Assembly (NCBI GenBank): GCA_003647385.1
Contig: QMMT01000136.1
Span: 1 to 6,270 of the forward strand
Direction: 5' to 3'
DNA: 6,270 nt
DNA from: Deltaproteobacteria bacterium
Lineage (GTDB): Bacteria; Desulfobacterota; Desulfobacteria; Desulfobacterales; Desulfobacteraceae
Position 1 is the stretch's first letter, and each line of letters starts with the position of its first letter. The notes under the pieces are model-generated. The model did no database searches. It saw only the letters and a list, made by a program, of their open reading frames with translations, and was not told the origin of the DNA. The translations under genes and the position numbers were made by a program. Below, in pieces: positions 1 to 6,270 of this stretch.

Positions 1-25
1 CTATATACTTTACGATTACTGCCAT
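1..25 (-). CDS. Start of an unidentified downstream gene (3' partial)
   Basis: An ATG at 25-23 is preceded by a strong ribosome site (AAGGAG, 36-31, five-base spacer) and opens a frame MAVIVKYI that runs off the window. The first residues resemble the start of YebG-family proteins (MAV.VKY), a small SOS-associated family, but eight residues cannot decide this. It is on the same strand as metF, 93 bases downstream, so it may be a separate unit or a read-through gene. Confidence 0.55.
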
Positions 26-45
26 TTTGTCTCCTTGGAGTCCTA

Positions 46-97
46 TTTTAAGAATACAGGCAAAGAAAAAACTTTTCTAAAACCTGTATCCTTAAAA
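46..97 (-). repeat. Long inverted repeat (hairpin) between metF and the next gene
   Basis: Bases 46-60 and 83-97 are complementary over 15 positions with one mismatch (53/90), separated by 22 bases. The loop holds a second small hairpin (64-69 with 73-78). On the minus-strand transcript this would form a long hairpin after metF, but the 3' side is followed by A-rich sequence, not a T-run, so it is not a classical intrinsic terminator. It could be an mRNA-end stabiliser, an attenuator, or a palindromic operator (ATACAGG/CCTGTAT half-sites) for the next gene. Its function is not shown by the sequence. Confidence 0.5.
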
Positions 98-118
98 AAC
101 ATTCTTAACGGGCTTTGA

Positions 119-1051
119 TTATACTTCCGGTCTGGGATAAAGACCCGCTCTTTCTACAATTTCCGGGACTTTTTCTTCCCACTCAATGGCCATGATGTGG
201 AATCCTGAAACCCCTTTAATTTCTTTGAGTTCCTGAATATGTTCCACACAGATATCAATTCCTTCCTGGGCCTGTTTTCCTTTTTCAGCACCGGCCAGGC
301 GGGCAATAATCTCATCAGGGACATCCATCCCAGGCACCCTGTTTTTCATGTATTTTGCCATACCTACAGATTTCATAGGTGTCATTCCGGCCATGATAAA
401 GGTCTTTTCGGTGAGTCCTCTGTCTACTGATCTTCTGATCCACTCTTTAAACTTATCAATGTTATAAATACACTGAGTCTGAATAAATTCAGCACCACAG
501 GCAATCTTTTTGGCCAGACGCGGCACTCTGATTTCAAACGGATCAGCAAAGGGATTGGCCGCAGCACCCACAAATATTTTTGGTGGGCGTTTAATATCAT
601 CACCCCCTAAGAATTTTCCTTCATCGCGCATGTGACGAACGGTCTGGATCAATTGCATGGAATCTAAGTCATGAACGTTCTGACCCTGAGCACAGTCACC
701 AAAACTCTGATGGTCTCCGGAAAGACAGAGCATATTTGGGATATCAAAAGAGGCGGCACCTAAGATGTCACTCTGGAGCGCAACTCTGTTTCTGTCCCTT
801 GTTACCATCTGCAGAACCGGCTCAATGCCCATGAGTTTGAGATGCACGCATGCGGCAAGAGAAGACATTCTTGTCATGGCAGTCTGGTTGTCTGTCACAT
901 TGATGGCATCCACATGATCTTTGATCAGCATGCCCTTCTTTTTGACTTCTTCCGCATCACTTCCTCTTGGAGGCCCACATTCGGAAGTGACACCGATGTG
1001 CCCTGCTTTTAATACTTTTTCCAGATTACTTGCGGTATTTAAATCACTCAT
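119..1051 (-). CDS. metF: MetF, 5,10-methylenetetrahydrofolate reductase
   Basis: Flavin-dependent TIM-barrel enzyme interconverting methylene- and methyl-tetrahydrofolate, the last folate step of the methyl branch of the Wood-Ljungdahl pathway. Motifs in the 310-residue product: TSECGPPRG with E24 in the place of the catalytic glutamate (E28 in E. coli MetF), NVTDNQTA, QMVTRDRNR, CLSGDH, VGAAANPF, FIQTQCIYN and GMTPMKS. Length is close to the usual 290-310. I start at the ATG at 1051: it has GGGAGG at 1067-1062, ten bases upstream, and overlaps the metV stop as ATGA. The longer open frame back to 1108 adds 19 residues without family resemblance and would overlap metV by 61 bases. In this cluster MetF most likely does not use NAD(P)H directly but exchanges electrons with MetV and the HdrA/MvhD proteins. 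In a sulfate reducer it could run in either direction: CO2 fixation or oxidation of acetyl units. Confidence 0.95.
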   Translation of the reverse strand: MSDLNTASNLEKVLKAGHIGVTSECGPPRGSDAEEVKKKGMLIKDHVDAINVTDNQTAMTRMSSLAACVHLKLMGIEPVLQMVTRDRNRVALQSDILGAASFDIPNMLCLSGDHQSFGDCAQGQNVHDLDSMQLIQTVRHMRDEGKFLGGDDIKRPPKIFVGAAANPFADPFEIRVPRLAKKIACGAEFIQTQCIYNIDKFKEWIRRSVDRGLTEKTFIMAGMTPMKSVGMAKYMKNRVPGMDVPDEIIARLAGAEKGKQAQEGIDICVEHIQELKEIKGVSGFHIMAIEWEEKVPEIVERAGLYPRPEV

Positions 1052-1716
1052 ATCTTCACATCCTCCCTGGTTACTGTCCTTGGACCGCCTGCTCTGTCTG
1101 TGGACCAATCTTTGATCGGTGCAAGTTTTTCATAATCATCCATTTTATCCAACGCTTTCAATCGGTCTATAATCAGCTGCCAGGCACAGTCAACATCTTT
1201 GCTGATCTCACATTTACCATTTGTCGAGCCGCCGCAGGGGCCATTGAGAACTCTTTTGGCACACCTTGAAACAGGGCATATTCCACCGGTTCTGGCAAGC
1301 ACGCATGAACCGCAAGCCTGACACCTTTCCGTCCAGAGGCCTCTATCTTCATTGGCACCCAGACAGACTGTATTTACACCTGGAATCAAGGGCATTGTCA
1401 GATATTTTTCCGCAGCAAACTGGACACCGACACCACAGGCAAGGGAAATAATGGCATCATAATCATCAATGCTGCTTCGAAGTTCTTCCAGGTACTCATG
1501 GTCACACTGGCGCTCAAGTGTTTTTTCAGTGATTACTTTCTCATCACCTTTATTGATAAAATACATCCTTAAAGCCGATGCCAGCACTTCCACTTCCTTT
1601 TTACCGCCTGCTTCGCATACGGTTACACACTCGTTACATCCGAGAACCAGAATTCTGTTGAAGTCTTTCACATCATCAATGATCTCTTCAATGGGTTTTT
1701 TTTCTGCTATTATCAT
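1048..1716 (-). CDS. metV: MetV, iron-sulfur/zinc partner of methylene-tetrahydrofolate reductase
   Basis: Cysteine-rich protein of 222 residues of the family annotated as the methylene-tetrahydrofolate reductase C-terminal domain. In acetogens it forms a tight complex with MetF and links the flavin site to its redox partners. Visible motifs: an N-terminal GCNECVTVC (C27, C30, C34), then C71 and C94 (ACGVG), and a C-terminal cluster region C132-x2-C135-x2-C138, C147, C152, C161 (NGPCGGS), C169 and C177, which can hold iron-sulfur clusters and possibly zinc. No membrane segment or signal peptide is seen. The ATG at 1716 has TGAGGT at 1728-1723 as ribosome site; GAGG lies 7 bases from the start. 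The gene lies 40 AT-rich bases after mvhD, and its TGA stop overlaps the metF ATG (ATGA), so translation of the two is probably coupled and their amounts matched. Family assignment is secure; cluster types are inferred from the cysteine pattern. Confidence 0.93.
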   Translation of the reverse strand: MIIAEKKPIEEIIDDVKDFNRILVLGCNECVTVCEAGGKKEVEVLASALRMYFINKGDEKVITEKTLERQCDHEYLEELRSSIDDYDAIISLACGVGVQFAAEKYLTMPLIPGVNTVCLGANEDRGLWTERCQACGSCVLARTGGICPVSRCAKRVLNGPCGGSTNGKCEISKDVDCAWQLIIDRLKALDKMDDYEKLAPIKDWSTDRAGGPRTVTREDVKI

Positions 1717-1756
1717 AAGCCAACCTCATATTTAGCTGTTAATTTAAATTTTTATA

Positions 1757-2194
1757 TTAAGCTGCATTTTTTTTATTCTGTTTTGCCACCCTGATGGGCG
1801 AGGGACCAAGTTCTTTGATCTTATTGTCCATTTCAATGGAAAACTGAGCAAACAACGGGCCTTCACCGGATGAAAGATTGAACATCTTCACCCGCTCTCC
1901 TCCCACGCCTACCTGGTCAAGAATTTTTTGTGCCTGCTCAACTCGCTTTCTGGCCCTAAAATTGCCCTCATTATAGTGGCAGTCTCCCTCCATACATCCA
2001 ACGACATATACGCCGTCAGCCCCTTTTTCAAAGGCTCGCAGGATATGGATAACATCTACCTTTCCGGTACAGGGAACACGAATAATTCTAAAATTCGAAG
2101 GGATCTTCAGTCTCATGGAACCTGCCAGGTCCGCAGCTGAATACCCTCAGAAATTACAGCAAAATGCCAAAATTACCGGTTGAAAGTCACTCAT
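1757..2194 (-). CDS. mvhD: MvhD/FrhD-type [2Fe-2S] electron-transfer subunit, predicted selenoprotein with in-frame TGA
   Basis: Small iron-sulfur protein that in relatives passes electrons between a partner enzyme (hydrogenase or MetFV) and HdrA. A plain ORF begins only at the ATG at 2116, which would remove the conserved N-terminus. Extending upstream in the same frame gives FCCNF, a TGA, then GYSAADLAG. This matches the family pattern CCNWCSYAGADLAG with TGA in place of the last cysteine, so residue 16 is read as selenocysteine. The ATG at 2194-2192 has a strong ribosome site (GGAAGGGG at 2209-2202, 7-base spacer) and overlaps the hdrA stop as TAATG. The product is 145 residues, normal for the family; starting at 2116 gives only 119. 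Other cysteines are C12, C13, C42 (RVPCTG), C67 and C72 (GCMEGDCHY). TGA is a true stop in nearby metV, so this is local recoding, not a changed code. Sequencing error or a pseudogene is possible but unlikely, because the frame is intact on both sides. Confidence 0.9.
2107..2146 (-). promoter_or_regulatory. Candidate bacterial SECIS hairpin inside mvhD
   Basis: The mRNA just after the TGA can fold into a stem-loop. The lower stem is UCAG (2140-2137) with CUGA (2110-2107). After an internal loop, the upper stem is GGACC (2132-2128) with GGUUCC (2122-2117), in which U2120 is bulged. The apical loop is UGGCA (2127-2123). It starts 19 bases after the TGA and has a G in its first two bases. Both fit the usual description of bacterial SECIS elements (loop roughly 16-37 bases downstream, early loop G, bulged U). 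The fold was drawn by eye without energy calculation. In E. coli fdhF the bulged U is on the 5' side, so the geometry here differs. Confidence 0.65.
2147..2149 (-). other. Predicted selenocysteine codon (TGA) in mvhD
   Basis: In-frame TGA, codon 16 of mvhD, placed between CCNF and GYSAADLAG. The homologous position is a conserved cysteine in ordinary MvhD proteins. MvhD/VhuD and HdrA are known selenoprotein families in Sec-using methanogens and Desulfobacterota. The residue probably lies at or next to the [2Fe-2S] site; that placement is inferred from the cysteine motif. Confidence 0.85.
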
Positions 2195-5100
2195 TATATT
2201 ACCCCTTCCAGCAAAGACTCCACCTTGCTGAGCAACTGGTTATCTTCATACCAGTTCAGTTTTATTGTTTTTGCAGGACATTCAGATGCACATATGCCAC
2301 ATCCCTGACAAAGGGCAGGATCTATGTAACTGACACCCATTTCATTTATGACAGGCACATTATACGGACAGGATCTCACACAGACAAGACAGGATGCACA
2401 ATGATCCTGATCAACTTCAGCAGTCACGGCTGACAGGGTCAGGTATGGCTGAGAGATGAATGTGGTGGCCCTGGATGCCGCCGCCATTGCCTGTGCAATA
2501 GTTTCAGAAATCAACTTTGGCCCGTGTGCCGTACCGCAGATAAAGATACCTTCCGTGGGTGCTTCAACAGGCCGAAGCTTTACATGGGCTTCCATGAAAA
2601 AACCTTCGGCATTTCTATTGGTTTTAATAATGGTTGAAAGCTCTTCTGTATCAGCAGCCTTAACTCCGGCGCTCAGTACAACAAGATCTGCACTGGCTTC
2701 TATTTTCTGGCCCAGAACGTGGTCGGTAAACGTCACCGCCATTTTCCCGTCTTCACCCTTGGCAACCTCGGGTTGATTTTCCGGATCAAACCGTGAAAAG
2801 ATAACCCCGAGATTTCTTGCTTTTGTGTAAAATTCCTCCAGCATGGAGTACATTCTCATATCCCTGTAAAGAATAAATACGTCGGTATCTGCATTCTGTT
2901 CTTTCAGTAAAATAGCGTTCTTGACGGCACTCTGGCAGCAGATCCGTGAACAATTGGGATTTTCTTCATTTCGTGATCCCACGCACTGAATCATAACAAC
3001 CCGGTCAAGATTGTCAGCCTTTTTCTCTTCAATCATGTCGGTGAGTTCAATCTGGGTGACGACAGCATCGCTTTCATTATAGAGGAATTCTGTGGGCTGG
3101 TATTCCGTGGCTCCTGTGGCCACAATCATGGCACCATGGTCAATTTTTCTTTCTTCCATGGATGGACCCACAAGAACAGTGGTTTCAAAATTACCTTTAT
3201 ATCCGCCAAACCCGACAATCAATGACTGTTTAAGAACATCTATCTTATCATGGCTCTCAATCGCCCCAACAAGGTCTTTAACATAGGCCCGGATATCATC
3301 TCCTTCAATAGTGTGATGCAGCCGGTTCCCAAGACCGCCAAGGACATTCTCCTTTTCAACCAGGGTAACCTCATATCCTTGATCAGCAAGACCTTTAGCA
3401 GCCGTCATACCGGCAATACCCCCGCCAATTACCAGGGCCTTATCAATCACCGTGATCTGTTTATCATGGAGCGGCCCCAGGGTTGCAACCCTTGCCACTG
3501 CCATGCGGACCAGATCCTTGGCTTTTTGAGTGGCTTTTTCAGGCTCATGAAAATGCATCCATGACCCCTGATTTCTGATATTGGCCATTTCAAAAAGATA
3601 TTTGTTTAACCCTGCTTCCTCTAAGGTATCCATGAAGATTCCTTCATGGGTTTTCGGAGTACAGGATGCCACCACCACTCGATTGAGCTGATGTTCATCA
3701 ATGAGTTCTTTAATACTCACTTGTGTATCCTGGGAACAGGTAAACAGATTTTCACCGGTATAGACGACATTGGGAAGGGTCTTGGTATATTCTTCCACTG
3801 CCTCAACATCAATCACCCCGGCAATATTAATACCGCATCTGCAAACAAAAACGCCGATTCTGGGTTCTTCTCCCAGGACATCTCTTTCGTCCGGCATGAC
3901 AAGCGTTTTGGTCTGTGTATGGCGCGCCCCGGCAAGTTTTATCCCGGCAGCCGCAGCTGCCCCGCTTGCTTCCGTTACTGAAGAAGCAATATCTTTGGGA
4001 CCCTGAAAAGACCCTGATACATACACCCCTGGCCGGGATGTCTGTAAGGGATTAAAGGTCTCGGTCTTTACAAAATTATACTTATCCAGATCAATATCGA
4101 TTCTTTTAGCAAGGTCCACGCTCTCTTTTGGAATGGTCAGCCCCACAGAAAGGATGACCATGTCAAATACTTCCTCGCACATATTACCTGCTTCATCGGC
4201 GTATTTAAGAATCAGGTTATCGGTTCCGGGTTCTTCAATTACAGAATGAATTCTTGATTTAACAAAGCGCACACCTTCATCATCTGCAGCTCTGTTGTAA
4301 TATTTTTCATAATCTTTTCCAAAGGTTCGCATATCCATATTAAATATGGCCACATCCAGCTCTACTTCCGAATGCTCTTTGGCAATCATGCCGTCTTTGA
4401 TGGCATACATACAGCAGACCGACGAACAATATCCATTCCCGCACTTATTCGTATCCCTTGAGCCGATACATTGGAGAAAGGCGATCTTTTCAGGTTCTTT
4501 TTCATCGGAAGGTCTGGCAAGATGCCCCATGGTTGGACCGCCGGCACTCAAAATCCTTTCAAACTCAAGCGATGTCATCACATTTTGGGATCGCTTGTAC
4601 ATATAGATATCGTCAAGCCCGGACGGATCAAAGGTTTCAGCACCAGTGGTCAAAATAAGGGATCCCACATTCAGTTCTTTTATCTGGGGCACCTGTTCAT
4701 GATCAATCGCCTCTGCCAGACAGGCATCCACGCACTGGTAACATTCCGAACAGATCCCGCAGGAAAGACACCGGGCCGCCTCTCTTTCAATGGCTTCTTT
4801 AGCAAGACCCATGGTAATTTCTTTAAAATTACCTTCTCTTTCTTCCAGACTGATGATGGGCGGTTTTTCACGCCTAAGTCTGGGGACATCCATTATATCC
4901 GGCTTTTCAAAATCCCAGGTTTTTTCACGACCTTCTGCCAGGTCCTGACCATTAATAAACCGATGCATACTTTCGGCTGCCTCTTTACCGCTGGCAATGG
5001 CATCCACAACTGATTTAGGTCCATAAAATGCATCACCGCCTGCAAATACCCAGTCAATAGGTGTCTGCAAGGTCACAGGGTCAGCTTCAAGCCCGCCGGG

Positions 5101-6270
5101 CGGGGTTAACGCGATGCCTTCTTTGTCTGCATAGTCGAGCTCGCCCATCTGTCCGATGGCCACGATAATGGTGTCGGCTTCATAAGACGTCAGCACACAA
5201 TCGTCATACTGGGGACTGAACCGGCCGTTTTCATCAAACACAGAGGTACATTCCTGAAATTCAACTTCATTTGCCGTGCTGTTCTCACCCAGGAATCTTA
5301 AAGGCCCTAAGCTGTTAACAATATTAACGCCTTCTTCCAGGGCTTCCTCAATTTCATAATCCCAGGCCGGCATTTCATCCCTTTTTTCAAGGCAGACCAT
5401 GGTGACATCATCCGCACCAAGTCTCTTTGCCGTAAGCGCCACATCAATCGCCACATTTCCACCGCCGATGACCATGACCTTACCGGTCAGTTTTTTTGCC
5501 TTACCTAAAGCGGCATCTCTCAAGAAATCCGTACATTTCAGGATGCCGTCCATTTCCTCGCCCTTGACACCCAATCCCCGTGAGCCATGAAGTCCGGTTG
5601 CCATAAAAAGAGATTTGTATCCGTCTTTTTCAAGACTTTTCAAGGTGATATCCTTACCAAATTCTACGCCTGTCCGGATATCAACACCGAGTTTTTCAAT
5701 TACCTCGATCTCTTTATCCAGTTCAGCTTTTGGCAGTCTGTACTCGGGAATACCCACCGTCATCATACCGCCCTTGACAGGCAGTTTTTCAAATATGGTA
5801 ACCTCATATCCCTTCTGGGCCATATAATAAGCGGCCGTCAGGCCCGCAGGGCCAGACCCCACAATGGCCACTTTTTCATCCCGTTTTTCAGCCACTTCAG
5901 GGATAAAAGTTTCATCTCCTTCAAAGTCCAGCTCAGCCAGATACCTGTGAAGGTATTGGATGGCAAGGGGTTCATCCGCATCTCCCCTGGTACAGGCTGC
6001 TTCACAAGGATGATGGCAGACACGTCCGCAGGAGCCGGGAAATGGATGTTCTTGTTTAAACAGCTTTAACGCCTCAACATACTTTCCCTGATTCATCAGG
6101 GCAATAAATCCCTGGATACTCACATGAGCCGGACACGTTGCCTTACACGGAGCCGTGGATCTTTTAGAAATCCCATACGCTCCGGGTATAGCCTGTTCGT
6201 ATTGCTTAAAAATAGCCTTTCGCTGGGCAAGTCCCATGTTATGCTCACTGGGTACTTCCACAGGACAAAC
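2194..6270 (-). CDS. hdrA: HdrA-GltD-HdrA fusion flavoprotein, electron-bifurcating type (5' partial)
   Basis: Large cytoplasmic iron-sulfur flavoprotein, incomplete: the frame is open to the window edge, and its first codons (VCPVEVP) match the last cysteine of the HdrA ferredoxin region, so the true start lies outside. Numbering from the GTG at 6261 as residue 1: a GltD/NfnB-like module with an N-terminal cluster domain (C39, C43, C78, C82, C86, C90), FAD fold GSGPAG 135-140, NAD(P)H fold GGGNVA 266-271 and AGGDA 407-411; a six-cysteine ferredoxin-like segment 498-514; HdrA core with C598, C612, C616, C617; a second HdrA unit starting CRCG 807-810, with FAD fold GGGIAG 946-951 and C1093, C1104, C1108, C1109; two C-terminal [4Fe-4S] motifs (C1288-C1298, C1318-C1328). 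Inferred role: takes electrons from or gives them to NAD(P)H and ferredoxin, and exchanges them with MetFV through MvhD. The TAA stop shares one base with the mvhD ATG. The family call is firm; electron donor and bifurcation are inferred. Confidence 0.93.
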   Translation of the reverse strand, partial: VCPVEVPSEHNMGLAQRKAIFKQYEQAIPGAYGISKRSTAPCKATCPAHVSIQGFIALMNQGKYVEALKLFKQEHPFPGSCGRVCHHPCEAACTRGDADEPLAIQYLHRYLAELDFEGDETFIPEVAEKRDEKVAIVGSGPAGLTAAYYMAQKGYEVTIFEKLPVKGGMMTVGIPEYRLPKAELDKEIEVIEKLGVDIRTGVEFGKDITLKSLEKDGYKSLFMATGLHGSRGLGVKGEEMDGILKCTDFLRDAALGKAKKLTGKVMVIGGGNVAIDVALTAKRLGADDVTMVCLEKRDEMPAWDYEIEEALEEGVNIVNSLGPLRFLGENSTANEVEFQECTSVFDENGRFSPQYDDCVLTSYEADTIIVAIGQMGELDYADKEGIALTPPGGLEADPVTLQTPIDWVFAGGDAFYGPKSVVDAIASGKEAAESMHRFINGQDLAEGREKTWDFEKPDIMDVPRLRREKPPIISLEEREGNFKEITMGLAKEAIEREAARCLSCGICSECYQCVDACLAEAIDHEQVPQIKELNVGSLILTTGAETFDPSGLDDIYMYKRSQNVMTSLEFERILSAGGPTMGHLARPSDEKEPEKIAFLQCIGSRDTNKCGNGYCSSVCCMYAIKDGMIAKEHSEVELDVAIFNMDMRTFGKDYEKYYNRAADDEGVRFVKSRIHSVIEEPGTDNLILKYADEAGNMCEEVFDMVILSVGLTIPKESVDLAKRIDIDLDKYNFVKTETFNPLQTSRPGVYVSGSFQGPKDIASSVTEASGAAAAAGIKLAGARHTQTKTLVMPDERDVLGEEPRIGVFVCRCGINIAGVIDVEAVEEYTKTLPNVVYTGENLFTCSQDTQVSIKELIDEHQLNRVVVASCTPKTHEGIFMDTLEEAGLNKYLFEMANIRNQGSWMHFHEPEKATQKAKDLVRMAVARVATLGPLHDKQITVIDKALVIGGGIAGMTAAKGLADQGYEVTLVEKENVLGGLGNRLHHTIEGDDIRAYVKDLVGAIESHDKIDVLKQSLIVGFGGYKGNFETTVLVGPSMEERKIDHGAMIVATGATEYQPTEFLYNESDAVVTQIELTDMIEEKKADNLDRVVMIQCVGSRNEENPNCSRICCQSAVKNAILLKEQNADTDVFILYRDMRMYSMLEEFYTKARNLGVIFSRFDPENQPEVAKGEDGKMAVTFTDHVLGQKIEASADLVVLSAGVKAADTEELSTIIKTNRNAEGFFMEAHVKLRPVEAPTEGIFICGTAHGPKLISETIAQAMAAASRATTFISQPYLTLSAVTAEVDQDHCASCLVCVRSCPYNVPVINEMGVSYIDPALCQGCGICASECPAKTIKLNWYEDNQLLSKVESLLEGVI

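Noticed and set aside
46..97. Classical intrinsic terminator after metF
   Set aside because: The hairpin stem is AT-rich and is not followed by a T-run on the minus strand.
1052..1108. Upstream ATG extending MetF by 19 residues
   Set aside because: The extra residues do not look like MetF and would overlap metV by 61 bases; the ATG at 1051 has a good ribosome site and an ATGA overlap.
1717..1756. Promoter between mvhD and metV
   Set aside because: Only 40 AT-rich bases; no convincing -35/-10 pair, and the gap fits within one operon.
1757..2116. MvhD as a 119-residue protein starting at 2116
   Set aside because: It lacks the conserved N-terminal cysteine motif, which is present in the same frame upstream across the TGA; the ribosome site before 2116 is weak.
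2147..2149. mvhD as a pseudogene, or TGA read as tryptophan
   Set aside because: The frame and conserved residues continue on both sides with no indel, the residue replaced is Cys rather than Trp, and metV ends in TGA while Trp is coded by TGG in neighbouring genes.
4471..5013. Open frame of 180 codons on the plus strand
   Set aside because: It is antisense to conserved HdrA/GltD coding sequence and shows no domain or ribosome site; a shadow frame.
5587..6069. Open frame of 160 codons on the plus strand
   Set aside because: It lies fully opposite the conserved GltD module; the translation has low complexity and no recognisable family.

Overview
The window is one minus-strand gene cluster, apparently from an anaerobic, probably sulfate-reducing, bacterium of the Desulfobacterota (Desulfobacterales type). 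This rests on the gene content (a flavin and iron-sulfur HdrA-like fusion, MvhD, MetV and MetF), on moderate base composition, and on the apparent use of selenocysteine. The genus is not resolved.

Layout in transcription order, from high to low coordinates. (1) A very large HdrA-type electron-transfer flavoprotein (6270-2194) enters from the window edge with its 5' end missing. It combines the remainder of one HdrA unit, an inserted GltD/NfnB-like NAD(P)H-flavin module and a second HdrA unit. (2) mvhD (2194-1757) starts one base inside the hdrA stop codon. An in-frame TGA at 2149-2147 falls exactly where the family has a conserved cysteine and is followed by a plausible bacterial SECIS hairpin, so I annotate a 145-residue selenoprotein rather than a 119-residue ORF starting at 2116. 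(3) metV (1716-1048) follows after 40 bases. (4) metF (1051-119) overlaps metV by four bases (ATGA). (5) After 93 bases containing a long inverted repeat, a new gene starts at base 25 and runs off the window.

Together the genes look like a soluble methylene-tetrahydrofolate reductase complex of the Wood-Ljungdahl pathway. MetF carries the folate/flavin active site and MetV is its iron-sulfur/zinc partner. MvhD would pass electrons between MetFV and HdrA, and the HdrA-GltD-HdrA fusion would provide NAD(P)H and ferredoxin sites with several FAD and [4Fe-4S] centres. By analogy with the acetogen MetFV-HdrABC-MvhD complex this may be flavin-based electron bifurcation, or confurcation when methyl groups are oxidised. 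No HdrB, HdrC or hydrogenase gene is seen in the window.

The most notable points are the recoded TGA in mvhD, the architecture of the giant fusion, and a glycine in its second HdrA unit where HdrA usually has Cys or Sec. No tRNA, rRNA, mobile element or CRISPR array was seen. The only non-coding stretches are 26-118 and 1717-1756.
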